Below are positions 9,242 through 17,629 of a stretch of 64,000 nt of DNA, in pieces (within the stretch, counting starts at the first letter, position 1; every line of letters starts with the position of its first letter). The stretch spans positions 1 through 64,000 of the forward strand of contig CANOTJ010000006.1 in the NCBI GenBank assembly GCA_947570175.1. Direction: 5' to 3'. The notes beneath the pieces are model-generated. The model worked only from the letters and a program-made list of their open reading frames with translations. It was not told the DNA's origin and ran no database searches. Both the position numbers and the translations under genes were made by a program. The stretch comes from an uncultured Mycoplasmatota bacterium (GTDB lineage Bacteria; Bacillota_I; Bacilli_A; RF39; UBA660).

Positions 9242-9655
9242 TCAATCTTTTTTAATAAAACTTTCTAATTTTTTTCTTTCGTTCCTGTTAGTTAAAAAAT
9301 ATAATGATTTTGTATCTAGTAAAGCTTTAACATACTTCTTATCATTTAATGCTAGTATATTATCCACAATATATTTTTGATCTAATTCTTTCCAAAAATC
9401 ATTGCAAGCATCTAAAAAATCAGTTAATGTGGAGGCATCTTTATATTTTATAAAATAATCAATCAAAAATTTTTGATTATATTCATTATAGATACATGTT
9501 AAAAATATTATACAATATAAATTCTTATCATTTATTAATTTATTAACGAACTGCAAATGTTCTGTTTCTGTTAAATCTGTAATTAAAGTATAATATGGTC
9601 CGTTTTTATATTGTTCTAGTATCAATTGCTCTTTTTCAGTATATTCATTTAACAT
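9242..9655 (-). CDS. Small all-helical protein (array member 1)
   Basis: A 137-residue helical protein (LNEYTEKEQLILEQYK, then DLTETEHLQFVNKLINDKNLYCIIFL) with the look of a short helical-repeat protein. Family not recognised. The ribosome binding site is AGAAAGG, somewhat distant from the ATG. It is the first of four small genes on the minus strand, 34 bases after the ORF6N gene, so the whole set 10571-7882 may be one transcript. Confidence 0.55.
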   Translation of the reverse strand: MLNEYTEKEQLILEQYKNGPYYTLITDLTETEHLQFVNKLINDKNLYCIIFLTCIYNEYNQKFLIDYFIKYKDASTLTDFLDACNDFWKELDQKYIVDNILALNDKKYVKALLDTKSLYFLTNRNERKKLESFIKKD

Positions 9656-9689
9656 TTTTATTTTTACCTTTCTTTTTATGTTTTAATGT

Positions 9690-10571
9690 TTATTTAAAAA
9701 TTTTATTTACTAAATTGTTAATTAATTCGTTAGCTTCCATTTCATTAACAGCAAAACATTTTTTACCTAAATCTTTAAATGAGGCACCACATGAATATAA
9801 TTTTTTTCTATCTATAATTATAAATCTATCGTGAAATATATCAATATTTTTAAATTCTATATTAGAATACTGATTTTTGTATTTTTTCACCAAAATGTCA
9901 TCAATATTTTTGGAAATAATGACTATTTTCTTATCTACATTTTTTAAAATCTTCAATAACTCTTTTCCAGCATAATTATCAATAATAATTATTTCTTTTT
10001 TTGCAGTGTCAAATATATCTAATAAAAGCACATAAGCATCAAATATTTGCCCTTCAAAAAATATTGTATTAATTTTTCCTTTATTTTGCATTTTATTGAA
10101 AGTAGTCTCTAACTTTAATATTCTATTCTCATGATTTATTAACATTTCACTATTCATTAAACTACTTGAAACATATCTTCTTAATTTCACAAAAGCATCA
10201 ATAATTTGTACATTTACTTTAACTGCTATATCACTTTTAAGTAATCCAGACAACATCATTATTCCTTGTTCTGTTAAAACGTAAGGTAAATATCTTACAC
10301 CACCATGATTATTTTCACTTGAAATCGCAATTTGCGATCTCAAGTTATAAAATTCAGTTTCTGTTAATTGAAAACAAAAAGTATCGGGAAATCTTTTAAT
10401 ATTTCTTTTAATAACTTCATTAATTCTTCTTGTTTCTACTTGATAAAGTTTAGCAACATCTGATGATAACATTACTTGAACTCCTCTTATTTCATATATC
10501 ATATTTTCTACGTTATTATTAACATTAACAATATTATTATTTTCTTTTTCTTTAACTGTAATATTTGACAT
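9690..10571 (-). CDS. ORF6N-domain protein with phospholipase D-like C terminus
   Basis: A 293-residue protein. Residues about 25-115 match the ORF6N domain (YEIRGVQVMLSSDVAKLYQVETRRINEVIKRN, then RFPDTFCFQLTETEF and YVLTEQGIMMLSGLL), a DNA-binding module of phage antirepressors. A coiled linker (about 125-165) leads to a C-terminal domain with HDRFIIID and SCGASFKDLG, resembling one half of the phospholipase D HxK(x4)D fold, here with Arg in place of Lys. Similar ORF6N-plus-PLD proteins are common in mobile elements of Firmicutes. It starts with GGGAGG eight bases before the ATG and leads the small-protein array. It is likely a regulator carried by the island. Confidence 0.75.
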   Translation of the reverse strand: MSNITVKEKENNNIVNVNNNVENMIYEIRGVQVMLSSDVAKLYQVETRRINEVIKRNIKRFPDTFCFQLTETEFYNLRSQIAISSENNHGGVRYLPYVLTEQGIMMLSGLLKSDIAVKVNVQIIDAFVKLRRYVSSSLMNSEMLINHENRILKLETTFNKMQNKGKINTIFFEGQIFDAYVLLLDIFDTAKKEIIIIDNYAGKELLKILKNVDKKIVIISKNIDDILVKKYKNQYSNIEFKNIDIFHDRFIIIDRKKLYSCGASFKDLGKKCFAVNEMEANELINNLVNKIFK

Positions 10572-10994
10572 TTAAAACCTCCCTAATTAATAAATTTAAA
10601 TATATAAACGATAGTTAAATCTTTATACCTATTATAATACTTTTTACAATCATTTTAAAGTTTACAATGTACATTTATTTAAAATAGATTTGATTATTTC
10701 TTATATTTTCATGTACCAACTCAAGAGTCACTTTTTTAGCAGGATAACATCGTCTGACAACAACTCGCCAGTGGCGAGTTTACAAGGGTTTCCGTGTATG
10801 ACATTTTTATTTTTGTATGACAATTGTAAGACATAAAATTAAGAAAAAAGTTAAAATATTTGCTATATTTACCTATTTGTATTACAAATGTCTGACAAAA
10901 TCAACTATTTTTGGTAGCTAAAATATACCGATTTGTACCAAAGTTTAAGTTTTTTTACAAATCATATAACTTTAGCTGGTACAAAATTGTGTAC
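10572..10994. other. Non-coding 423-base gap containing a transfer-origin-like element
   Basis: No gene. It contains the hairpin element described separately (10738-10780) and repeated GTATGACA motifs about 10795-10830. It lies directly beyond the 3' end of the decayed recombinase fragment, where element ends often sit. Confidence 0.5.
10738..10780 (-). repeat. Transfer-origin-like hairpin element, copy 1
   Basis: AGCAGGATAA (10738-10747) is followed at fixed spacing by the near-perfect inverted repeat AACTCGCCAGTGGCGAGTT (10762-10780). On the minus strand this reads hairpin then TTATCCTGCT. That contains TATCCTGC, which fits the nic consensus YATCCTG|Y known for MOBP relaxases. A second copy, inverted, lies at 15308-15350, with a compensatory base pair in the stem. 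The nic assignment is inference. Confidence 0.5.
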
Positions 10995-12338
10995 CTAAAT
11001 ATTAACATTTATAATATTAATTGGACTAACAGGCACTTCTATTAATCCATAATTAGTTATTTTAAATTTATCAATGATAGGTATTAATTTAAATGGTTCA
11101 TTAAAATAATTACCTTTATTATATTTCAGCATAAATTCTTTATCATTAATTTGTTCTTTCTTTAATTCTTGATAATCAATAGGAAAGCTTAATTGTAATT
11201 TTTTAATATACTTCTTTATTTCTTCTCTAGTCATAGGTACTGATACTTCAATGTTTATAGATACATTATTTGCTTTTATTTCTTGGTTTCTATTAATACC
11301 TCCATTATTAAAAAGATTTGCATATTCTTCAATAAATGTTTCCCTGAAATTTATATGTTTTATTTTTATATTCTTATCATTTTTAATAACTTCTATATTA
11401 TCAATATAACTTGTTATTAATTCTTGTTTTTCTGATATAGATAATTCATTCCATTTGGCTTGAAAATTTAATTCGTAAAAAGGACTGATAAAGCATTTAA
11501 TACTTTCTATATCTCTTTTAAGTATTATATCTTCAAATGTAAAATTGTATTCTTCTAATTCTTGGGCCTCTTTAATTTTCTTTTCAACATCAATAATTCT
11601 ATTTTCTAAGTATGTTTTATCTTCTTTATATTCCTCTAAACTAATTATTTTATTTAAATACGCATCCTTAAGTCTTATTACTTTATCTTTTAAAGTATTT
11701 AGCTCTTTAGAAAGTAATTCATTTGTATTTGTAATTTTGTGTTTCAAAAGTGGAGCAAAGTGTTTTTTAACGATAGAATCATATTCTATTATTTGACTTA
11801 TTTCATAAACTAATAATTCTACTAATTTATTCTCTCTAACATAAGTTTTACATTTATTACACTGATAATAAATATATTTCCTCTTACTTCCATCTGGAGC
11901 TTTACAAGCCATTATTTTATGGCAATGGGGACAAATAATTTTTTGAAAGAAGACATAATCGTTTCTACTTGTATAATTTCTTATGTTTTTTCTAGTTTGT
12001 TCCTGACATTCTTCCCATAACTTTTTAGAAATAATTGGCTCTACAACATTTTCATAAGAAATAGGATTTTCTGTCCTAGTACCACTTACAAAATCACCTT
12101 TATAAAGTGGGTTAGATAATATTTTTAATATAGTTGTGTCATACCATTTTTTATTTAATACTTTTTCTTTATTAAATATATTAGCAATAGCCTGATATGA
12201 TTTACCTTTATAATACAAATCAAATATTCTTTTTACAATTTCACTTTAAGCAGGATTAATAATTAACTTTTTATCTTTTCTCATAAACCCTAGTGTTTTT
12301 CTTACAGGAATATGTCTACCATAGACATGATGGCCTCA
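10995..12338 (-). pseudogene. Large serine recombinase, C-terminal part, decayed
   Basis: The open frame 12218-10995 (about 407 residues) is the recombinase and zinc-ribbon part of a large serine integrase. It has YKGKSYQAIANIFNKE, an IICPHCHKIMACKAPDG and YYQCNKCKTYV zinc ribbon, and a long coiled coil (about residues 145-220). Upstream, the same frame continues through an in-frame TAA at about 12246 to GRHIPVRKTLGFMRKDKKL (about 12338), the usual joint after the catalytic domain. The catalytic domain is missing here. A separate N-terminal piece lies at 13021-13479, with an acetyltransferase gene between them. It is non-functional as an integrase. Confidence 0.75.
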
Positions 12339-12359
12339 ATTGATATTGTTGTATCGTCA

Positions 12360-12388
12360 TAGACTATTGCCACTTTTTAATGTATAAT
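12360..12388 (+). promoter_or_regulatory. Probable promoter of the acetyltransferase gene
   Basis: TAGACT (12360-12365), a 17-base spacer and TATAAT (12383-12388), 25 bases before the coding start at 12413. Confidence 0.6.
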
Positions 12389-12412
12389 TATATTAGTTTA
12401 AAGGAGTTAAAT

Positions 12413-12880
12413 ATGTTAAATAAAATAAAAATAATAGATAATATGAATCCCCCTAACTTTCAGTTTAATAAGAATAACGATTTTATAGAATTTTTATTGC
12501 CATTGACAAAGTATAAAGAGCAATATCTTATGGTGAAGCAAAAAGATAAAAAATACAACAGTATTCATTATTATATTATTAGTAGTGGATATCAGGTGAT
12601 TGGTAGATTTGATATAAGTGACAATTTAGAAAATGAAACTTGTGGCATAACATACCACATTATTGATGAGTTTCAAAACAGAGGAATTGGTCAAACTGTA
12701 TTAGGTGTTGTTGTAAATGATATTTTTAGTCATCAAGTAAACTTGATTAAAATTCTTCCTATTAATGAAAAATCTGCTCATATAGCTGAAAAAAATGGAT
12801 TTACTCCAAGATCAAAAAGAATTTACGAATTAAATTCATTAGATTATCAAGAAATTCAATCTAATTGTAAAAAAAAATAG
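12413..12880 (+). CDS. GNAT-family N-acetyltransferase
   Basis: A 155-residue protein with the acetyl-CoA-binding motif A segment EFQNRGIGQTVLGVVV preceded by the strand CGITYHII, and a motif B-like NEKSAHIAEKNGFTP near the end. It fits the RimJ/RimL-type GNAT fold. I chose the ATG at 12413 because AAAGGAG lies six bases upstream; the frame opens earlier without one. It has its own promoter and terminator, and lies on the opposite strand between two broken recombinase fragments. That suggests cargo that entered the recombinase locus. The acceptor substrate is unknown; drug, protein or polyamine are all possible. Confidence 0.75.
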   Translation: MLNKIKIIDNMNPPNFQFNKNNDFIEFLLPLTKYKEQYLMVKQKDKKYNSIHYYIISSGYQVIGRFDISDNLENETCGITYHIIDEFQNRGIGQTVLGVVVNDIFSHQVNLIKILPINEKSAHIAEKNGFTPRSKRIYELNSLDYQEIQSNCKKK

Positions 12881-12918
12881 TATTTGGGAAAATTTAGTCA
12901 AGTTAATAACACACTACT

Positions 12919-12964
12919 AAGTTGTCAGAGACAACTTATCTTTGTGCCAAAGGACAATCTTTGG
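12919..12964 (+). repeat. Two short hairpins after the acetyltransferase gene
   Basis: AAGTTGTC (12919-12926) pairs with GACAACTT (12930-12937). CCAAAG (12947-12952) pairs with CTTTGG (12959-12964). With the terminator just downstream they give the transcript three consecutive stems. Confidence 0.5.
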
Positions 12965-12975
12965 AATCTTTAAAT

Positions 12976-12998
12976 AGCAATGTAAAAATTGCTTTTTT
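12976..12998 (+). terminator. Intrinsic terminator of the acetyltransferase gene
   Basis: AGCAAT (12976-12981) and ATTGCT (12988-12993) form a stem followed by a run of T. Confidence 0.65.
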
Positions 12999-13020
12999 AG
13001 ATGTTTTAAAATAGGTGTTA

Positions 13021-13479
13021 TTATGTGTATGGAAACTGTCCTGCTTGAATCGCGCCCACCATACCGAACTTCGTTCGTTCTGAACATTTTTCTATTTCAT
13101 TTTGACTAACTGTTGTAAGTAATCTTGCAATCATTCTTCCATTAGCATTTGTTGTATTTATATCATCATTCGCACAATCTAAATAGGCATTATTTTCATC
13201 TAAAAATTTCATTATATTTTCCCAGTCATAAACACTTCTTGTTAATCTATCAAGTTTTAAAACAACAATAGTATTACATTTTTTGTTTCTAATATCTGCT
13301 TTTAATTTTTCAAATGCTGGTCTATGATTTCCAGTTTTGGCACTGATTCCAGCATCTTTGTAAACTTTATAAATCTCATAACCCTTGTATTCACACATTG
13401 CTTTTAATCTTTTTTCTTGTTCTAGTAAACTAAAACCCTCACGATCCTGATCTTCTGTGCTAACTCTTACGGAACACAT
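13021..13479 (-). pseudogene. Serine recombinase, N-terminal catalytic domain only
   Basis: A 152-residue fragment equal to the resolvase/invertase domain of a large serine integrase. It has the catalytic Ser7 in VRVSTEDQDREG, the KLDRLTRSVYDW segment with active-site arginines, and SQNEIEKCSERTKFGMVGAI on the long E helix. It stops at GQFPYT, where an intact protein would continue into the recombinase domain. It cannot simply be joined to the fragment ending near 12338, because both carry the joint sequence (GQFPYT against GRHIPVRKTLGF). They may therefore come from two different integrases or from a rearrangement. Expected to be inactive alone. Confidence 0.7.
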
Positions 13480-13503
13480 ATACCGTATTATTTTAAAACA
13501 CTA

Positions 13504-13617
13504 GATATAATAATTTTTGATTACAAAATAAATACCAATATCACTATTGGTACGCAATTAGAACAAGAAAAAGTTCATATTGATAAATTAAATGTAACTT
13601 TATCTTTAGGACTTTAA
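13504..13617 (+). pseudogene. Possible C-terminal gene remnant
   Basis: A short plus-strand open stretch without start codon or ribosome binding site encodes NTNITIGTQLEQEKVHIDKL before a TAA. Its composition looks protein-like, but no family is recognised. It abuts the start of the recombinase fragment, so it may be the broken end of a gene interrupted by an insertion. Confidence 0.3.
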
Positions 13618-13717
13618 AATAGCATATTTCAAATTTAAATGATAATTGTTGAATAATAAAAATAGTTTTCAAAATTTCTGAAAGCTATTTTTTTATGTTT
13701 TAAGACTAATATATTTC

Positions 13718-14752
13718 TTACTTTTTTAATAATCGTTTTTGCTGATCAATAGAAAGAAATTGACTTTCTTTTCCAATCCCAAAATAAGAATTTATTAAAC
13801 TATCTGCACCATCTTGATAAGGCATCCGTTGTCTTTCAATACCTAATAAAGCACTTAATTCTTCATCTGTATAACTATCATAACACACGCTAACTAAATT
13901 ATCCAATAAAGATATGTCTCCAATGGATAATACTTCTCTTAATTTTTTTATTCTTTCAAACATATCTGGATCTAAATCTTGCATTAGCATTCCTTTTTGA
14001 ATTACAAGTACTTCAGACTTATCATCTCCGGCTTTTAGAGGAAATTCATTTCTAAATGAAATTCGAGTGTCCCATTCTGTTTCTGATAAAAATAAATGAA
14101 GTTTATCTTCGTCTCCTTTACCAGCAGAGAAGACTCCCATATATTTCCTATATTCATGTTTATATCTTTTTGGATCATATTCACCATTTGATATTACATG
14201 TTTAATAAATCCATTCATATCTTCCCATGGCATTATATCAATAGTTTCATTATAACTTCCTGAAGAAATTTCAAGTCCAAACGTCCTACCATTTCTTAAA
14301 ATCTTTAAAGTTATATTACCTTTACCAATAACATCACAATTTATTAAAGGGTGGCAAAGACATGACACTCCAAATTCAGTATCCACAGAACAATCAAGTA
14401 AAAATTCTCCAGATAATTTTATATTATTTGAATTTTTTACTTGAAAAGCAATTTTGCTAAACCACTGGCCAAATAAAGCAAATGGAGCATTTTTACACTC
14501 AGGATCAACAAATCCTGACACTTTAGCAATATCAAAATCTGCCTCTAATATACTATTATTATAGTTTGCTGAGATTATAACTTTACCATTATCAAAATGT
14601 AATTCTCCAACCTCATTCATGGTTCTATCAAATATTTTTATTTTTGAAAACTCATCTATATCTTTTACATTTCCTAAAGTAAGACCAAAAGTATTTAAAA
14701 ATATTCTAGCAGTACATGTATTTTGCTCAAGAGTTAAATAATTTTCACCCAT
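13718..14752 (-). CDS. Hypothetical protein, 344 residues
   Basis: I do not recognise this family. About residues 10-230 are predicted mainly as beta strands with conserved-looking aromatic and Gly positions (FALFGQWFSKIAFQV, GVSCLCHPLINCDVIG). The C-terminal third is helical (MFERIKKLREVLSIGDISLLDNL, YTDEELSALLGIERQRM). Four Cys fall in the middle of the protein, two of them in the CLC pair. No signal peptide or membrane segment. The start is well supported by AAGGAGG seven bases upstream of the ATG. It lies alone inside the mobile island between broken and intact recombinases, so it is probably cargo. Function unknown. Confidence 0.65.
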   Translation of the reverse strand: MGENYLTLEQNTCTARIFLNTFGLTLGNVKDIDEFSKIKIFDRTMNEVGELHFDNGKVIISANYNNSILEADFDIAKVSGFVDPECKNAPFALFGQWFSKIAFQVKNSNNIKLSGEFLLDCSVDTEFGVSCLCHPLINCDVIGKGNITLKILRNGRTFGLEISSGSYNETIDIMPWEDMNGFIKHVISNGEYDPKRYKHEYRKYMGVFSAGKGDEDKLHLFLSETEWDTRISFRNEFPLKAGDDKSEVLVIQKGMLMQDLDPDMFERIKKLREVLSIGDISLLDNLVSVCYDSYTDEELSALLGIERQRMPYQDGADSLINSYFGIGKESQFLSIDQQKRLLKK

Positions 14753-14955
14753 TTTACAAAACCTCCTTCTTGGTAAGATATTATATCATATTTTTGTATA
14801 TTCTCATATATATTTTTATGGTTAAAAATTAAATACGTCAATCAAGTTGTTTAATGATATATAAGTATTTAATTTAAAAATACTAGTGTTTACAACAGTT
14901 CATAAAGTTCTAAGCCAACATTTCTGCCAACAAAATATCAGACATTTTATCCTTA

Positions 14956-15047
14956 TTGACTATAAATATTCAAGTGATACAATATAGTAGAATATGAAAA
15001 AATTGTATCTGAAGGGGCTACTTTTAAATGGAAGTAGGGCTTTTTTT
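14956..15047 (+). ncRNA. Candidate small RNA of about 58 bases
   Basis: Promoter TTGACT (14956-14961), a 16-base spacer and TACAAT (14978-14983). Then, starting near 14990, a short transcript ending in a stem (GCTACTT 15017-15023 with AAGTAGGGC 15032-15040, one bulged G) followed by seven T (15041-15047). A 67-codon frame runs through the terminator and is not credible. It could be an antisense regulator or a stand-alone small RNA of the element. Confidence 0.5.
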
Positions 15048-15090
15048 ATATTCAAATGTCTACATCTGTATCAGCATTTTCTTCTAAACT

Positions 15091-15112
15091 ATAGCCGTAC
15101 TTACGGCCATAA
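15091..15112 (+). repeat. GGCC repeat, copy 1
   Basis: ATAGCCGTACTTACGGCCAT plus AA, matching the copy at 15391-15412 at 16 of 22 positions. It contains the inverted repeat GCCGT/ACGGC. Confidence 0.45.
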
Positions 15113-15307
15113 AATCGTTAAATTTTCTAAAAATTATGACCGAAATCTTAGAAAAATCACATTGAAAAAGTGTGTACGATTGTTAAACACATTTTGAAAG
15201 GTCTTTATTTATAAGGTTTTCTAAAAAAGACATAGTAAACGGTTGTATAACAAATATTAAAAACGTAAACACTTGTAATTTTTCTAATGCCTTATGAAAT
15301 AAAGGAA

Positions 15308-15350
15308 AACTAGCCACTGGCTAGTTCTTTGTAAACAGGTTTATCCTGCT
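15308..15350 (+). repeat. Transfer-origin-like hairpin element, copy 2
   Basis: The inverted repeat AACTAGCCACTGGCTAGTT (15308-15326) is followed at fixed spacing by TTATCCTGCT (15341-15350). It is the reverse-complement counterpart of 10738-10780: same 43-base length and spacing, with one stem pair changed from C-G to A-T. It lies about 470 bases upstream of an intact integrase. Confidence 0.5.
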
Positions 15351-15390
15351 TTTCTTTTGTTTTGATTATTTTAGAAAAAGTATATTTTTA

Positions 15391-15412
15391 ATGGCCATAA
15401 CTTCGGCCATAA
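15391..15412 (+). repeat. GGCC repeat, copy 2
   Basis: ATGGCCATAACTTCGGCCAT plus AA, in the same orientation as the copy at 15091 and exactly 300 bases from it. Confidence 0.45.
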
Positions 15413-15587
15413 GTATGACTATTATTTTTCATATTTTTGTCTTTTTGATAGCTATGATTTAGTTATCTTTTTTTGTTTGTAGGGCTGTAAAAACAAGATA
15501 AGCGCGTTATAATTTCTTTAAGATTATTTTGGAAAGCTGGTGCGTAACTATGATATGAATTGTTTAAGAATTAAAGGGGGAATATAA

Positions 15588-15772
15588 ATGCTAGAAAGAA
15601 GTGATAAAAATTAGAACATTTAAAATCTTATGTAGTAGAAATTGCTATGTTAGAATTTATCAAAGATAATCATTTAATTGATAATAACGAATATGAAAAA
15701 ATCAAAAATAAAATTGAAAACGAATATGCAAAATATAATAAACTAAACAATTCAGAATATAGTTTTGCATGA
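15588..15772 (+). pseudogene. Small element gene upstream of the integrase, frameshifted
   Basis: An ATG at 15588 with AAAGGGGG upstream reads MLERSDKN and then meets TAG. Adding one A in the run near 15607 restores a frame of about 60 residues (LEHLKSYVVEIAMLEFIKDN, then EYEKIKNKIENEYAKYNKLN) that ends at TGA 15770-15772. A small helical protein gene directly before a large serine integrase is a common arrangement in Firmicutes elements. Its role there is not known to me. Real decay or a homopolymer read error are both possible. Confidence 0.55.
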
Positions 15773-15822
15773 TAAAAAATATTTGAAATATGCTATTATT
15801 CAACAATTATGGAAAGGAATAA

Positions 15823-17607
15823 ATGAATAATAAAAATGTTGAAGTAATAGCACCAACTTCTAAAACTATGTGCTTAAAAGGAAATGTAAAATATAAACTT
15901 ATTCGTACTTGTGCTTATTGTAGAGTTAGTACAGACAACGAAGATCAAAAGACAAGCTATGACTCACAACGAATCCATTATAAAAATATGATTGAAGAAA
16001 ATCCTGATTGGGAATTTGTAGGAATCTATGCTGATGAGGGTATTACAGGAACACAAACAAAAAAGAGAGAACAGTTTAATCAAATGATGAATGATGCTTT
16101 AAATGGTAAGATTGATTTAATACTAGCAAAGTCTATATCAAGATTTGCCCGTAATACAGTTGATACTTTAAACTGTGTAAGATTACTTCAAGAGCATAAT
16201 GTAGATGTCTATTTTGAAAAAGAAAACATTCATACACTAGGCTTATCTAACGAACTATTTTTGACTTTATACAGTGCTTTTGCTCAAGCAGAAAGTGAAT
16301 CTATATCGGAAAATGTCAAGGCTGGAGTTCGTATGAAAATGAAACGTGGTGAATTGGTAGGAAAATATGCTCCGTTTGGTTATTTATATGACAAAGATAA
16401 AGATATGATTTATCCTAATGAAAATAAGAAAGATATTGTTACTTATATTTTTGAAGAATATTCAAAAGGTGTAGGTTTTAGAACAATTGCTTTAAATCTC
16501 AATAGTCTAGGAATACCTAGTCCATCTAATTTAAAATGGTGTCATGCTTCCGTTAGAAGAATAATAATTAATGAAAAATATGTTGGAGATTTAAAAACAG
16601 GAAAATATTATACTGAAAATGTTTTAAATCATAAAAAGAAAGTGAATTATGGAGAAAAAGAACAATATTTTACTTTCAATCATCATGAACCAATTATCTC
16701 TCGTGAATTATGGGATAAATGTCAAGAAATACTAACGATAAGAAGTAAGATAATCAAACCTGATGGAAATAGAGATAAGTTTAGTCGTAAATATGCTTTC
16801 AGTAGTAAAATCTTTTGTGGAATATGTGGAGAGAGATTTATCAGACGTTCTTATAAAATTAGAAGTAATGGAAAAGAAGTTGCTTATTGGGTTTGTCGAA
16901 GTCACAGGAATAAAATTGAATGTTCCAACTTAATTCATTATAAACAAGGAGAACTAGAAGATATATTTGTAATTACTTATAACAAACTATTTCAAGATAG
17001 TGATAAGTATATCCATTCATTTATGAAAAAAGTAAATGAAGTAATCAATGAAAATCAAGATAATCTTAATCATAAGAAAATACAAGATGAAATTTCTAAA
17101 CTTGAAAGCAAACTTTCTAATTTAATTGATTTACAACTTGATGGCTCAATTTCAAAAGAGATACTAAATCAAAAAAATCTTGAAATTTCCAACAAAATTG
17201 AAGAGTACGAGCAACAACTAAAAGATATGAAAAATATAGAAATTACCAAAAAACAAAAACTAGAACAGATAGATAAAATCTCTAATACTTTAAAACAATA
17301 TAAAGGTCTTACAAAATTCAATGAAGAAGTCTTTAATACTTTAGTTGATAAAATCATTATTGGCGAAAAGTTAGAAAATGGCGAAGAAAATTTTTACAAA
17401 ATTAAATTTATCTTGAAAACTGGCGAGCTAATAAATGAAAATCTATCAAATGGAAAACTAGATATAGGAACAAATTTTGGTAAATATGGCTTTACTTTAA
17501 CTAAACAAGAGTTAAAAGATAAAGAAGATAAAGTGTCTGCCTATGTATTACAACGGCACACGAATATAAATTCCTGCGACTTTCTTTTCTTCATTCATAA
17601 ACATTAA
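15823..17607 (+). CDS. Large serine recombinase (integrase), apparently intact
   Basis: A 594-residue site-specific recombinase that would integrate or excise the element through a covalent serine-DNA intermediate. The resolvase domain covers about residues 28-175 with catalytic Ser36 in AYCRVSTDNEDQ and the KSISRFARNTVD segment. The recombinase domain follows (YAPFGYLYDKDKDMIYPNE, then GVGFRTIALNLNSLGIPS, about 190-290). A zinc ribbon (CGICGERFIRRS, then WVCRSHR) lies at about 335-370, and a coiled coil (about 400-495) controls directionality. The last 20 or so residues (after KDKEDKVSAYV) look unlike the family and may be read from flanking DNA. The ribosome binding site is GGAAAGG. It is the only intact recombinase in the window and probably moved part of the 10-18 kb island. 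Confidence 0.9.
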   Translation: MNNKNVEVIAPTSKTMCLKGNVKYKLIRTCAYCRVSTDNEDQKTSYDSQRIHYKNMIEENPDWEFVGIYADEGITGTQTKKREQFNQMMNDALNGKIDLILAKSISRFARNTVDTLNCVRLLQEHNVDVYFEKENIHTLGLSNELFLTLYSAFAQAESESISENVKAGVRMKMKRGELVGKYAPFGYLYDKDKDMIYPNENKKDIVTYIFEEYSKGVGFRTIALNLNSLGIPSPSNLKWCHASVRRIIINEKYVGDLKTGKYYTENVLNHKKKVNYGEKEQYFTFNHHEPIISRELWDKCQEILTIRSKIIKPDGNRDKFSRKYAFSSKIFCGICGERFIRRSYKIRSNGKEVAYWVCRSHRNKIECSNLIHYKQGELEDIFVITYNKLFQDSDKYIHSFMKKVNEVINENQDNLNHKKIQDEISKLESKLSNLIDLQLDGSISKEILNQKNLEISNKIEEYEQQLKDMKNIEITKKQKLEQIDKISNTLKQYKGLTKFNEEVFNTLVDKIIIGEKLENGEENFYKIKFILKTGELINENLSNGKLDIGTNFGKYGFTLTKQELKDKEDKVSAYVLQRHTNINSCDFLFFIHKH

Positions 17608-17629
17608 ATCCTTTCTTATTCTTCATCAA

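Larger units (their letters stand above)
14753..15587. other. Long non-coding stretch of the island
   Basis: About 835 bases without a credible protein gene. It holds a promoter-terminator unit (14956-15047), two 22-base GGCC-containing repeats exactly 300 bases apart (15091 and 15391), and a transfer-origin-like hairpin (15308-15350). The density of structured DNA just upstream of an intact integrase fits an origin/regulatory region of a mobile element. Confidence 0.5.

Noticed and set aside
14994-15197. 67-codon plus-strand frame starting MKKLYLKGLLLNGSRAF
   Set aside because: It runs straight through a strong intrinsic terminator and has no ribosome binding site, so it is explained by the small-RNA unit.
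15530-15545. A fourth copy of the structured element at AAGCTGGTGCGTAACT
   Set aside because: It shares only CTGGTGCG and has neither flanking hairpin.
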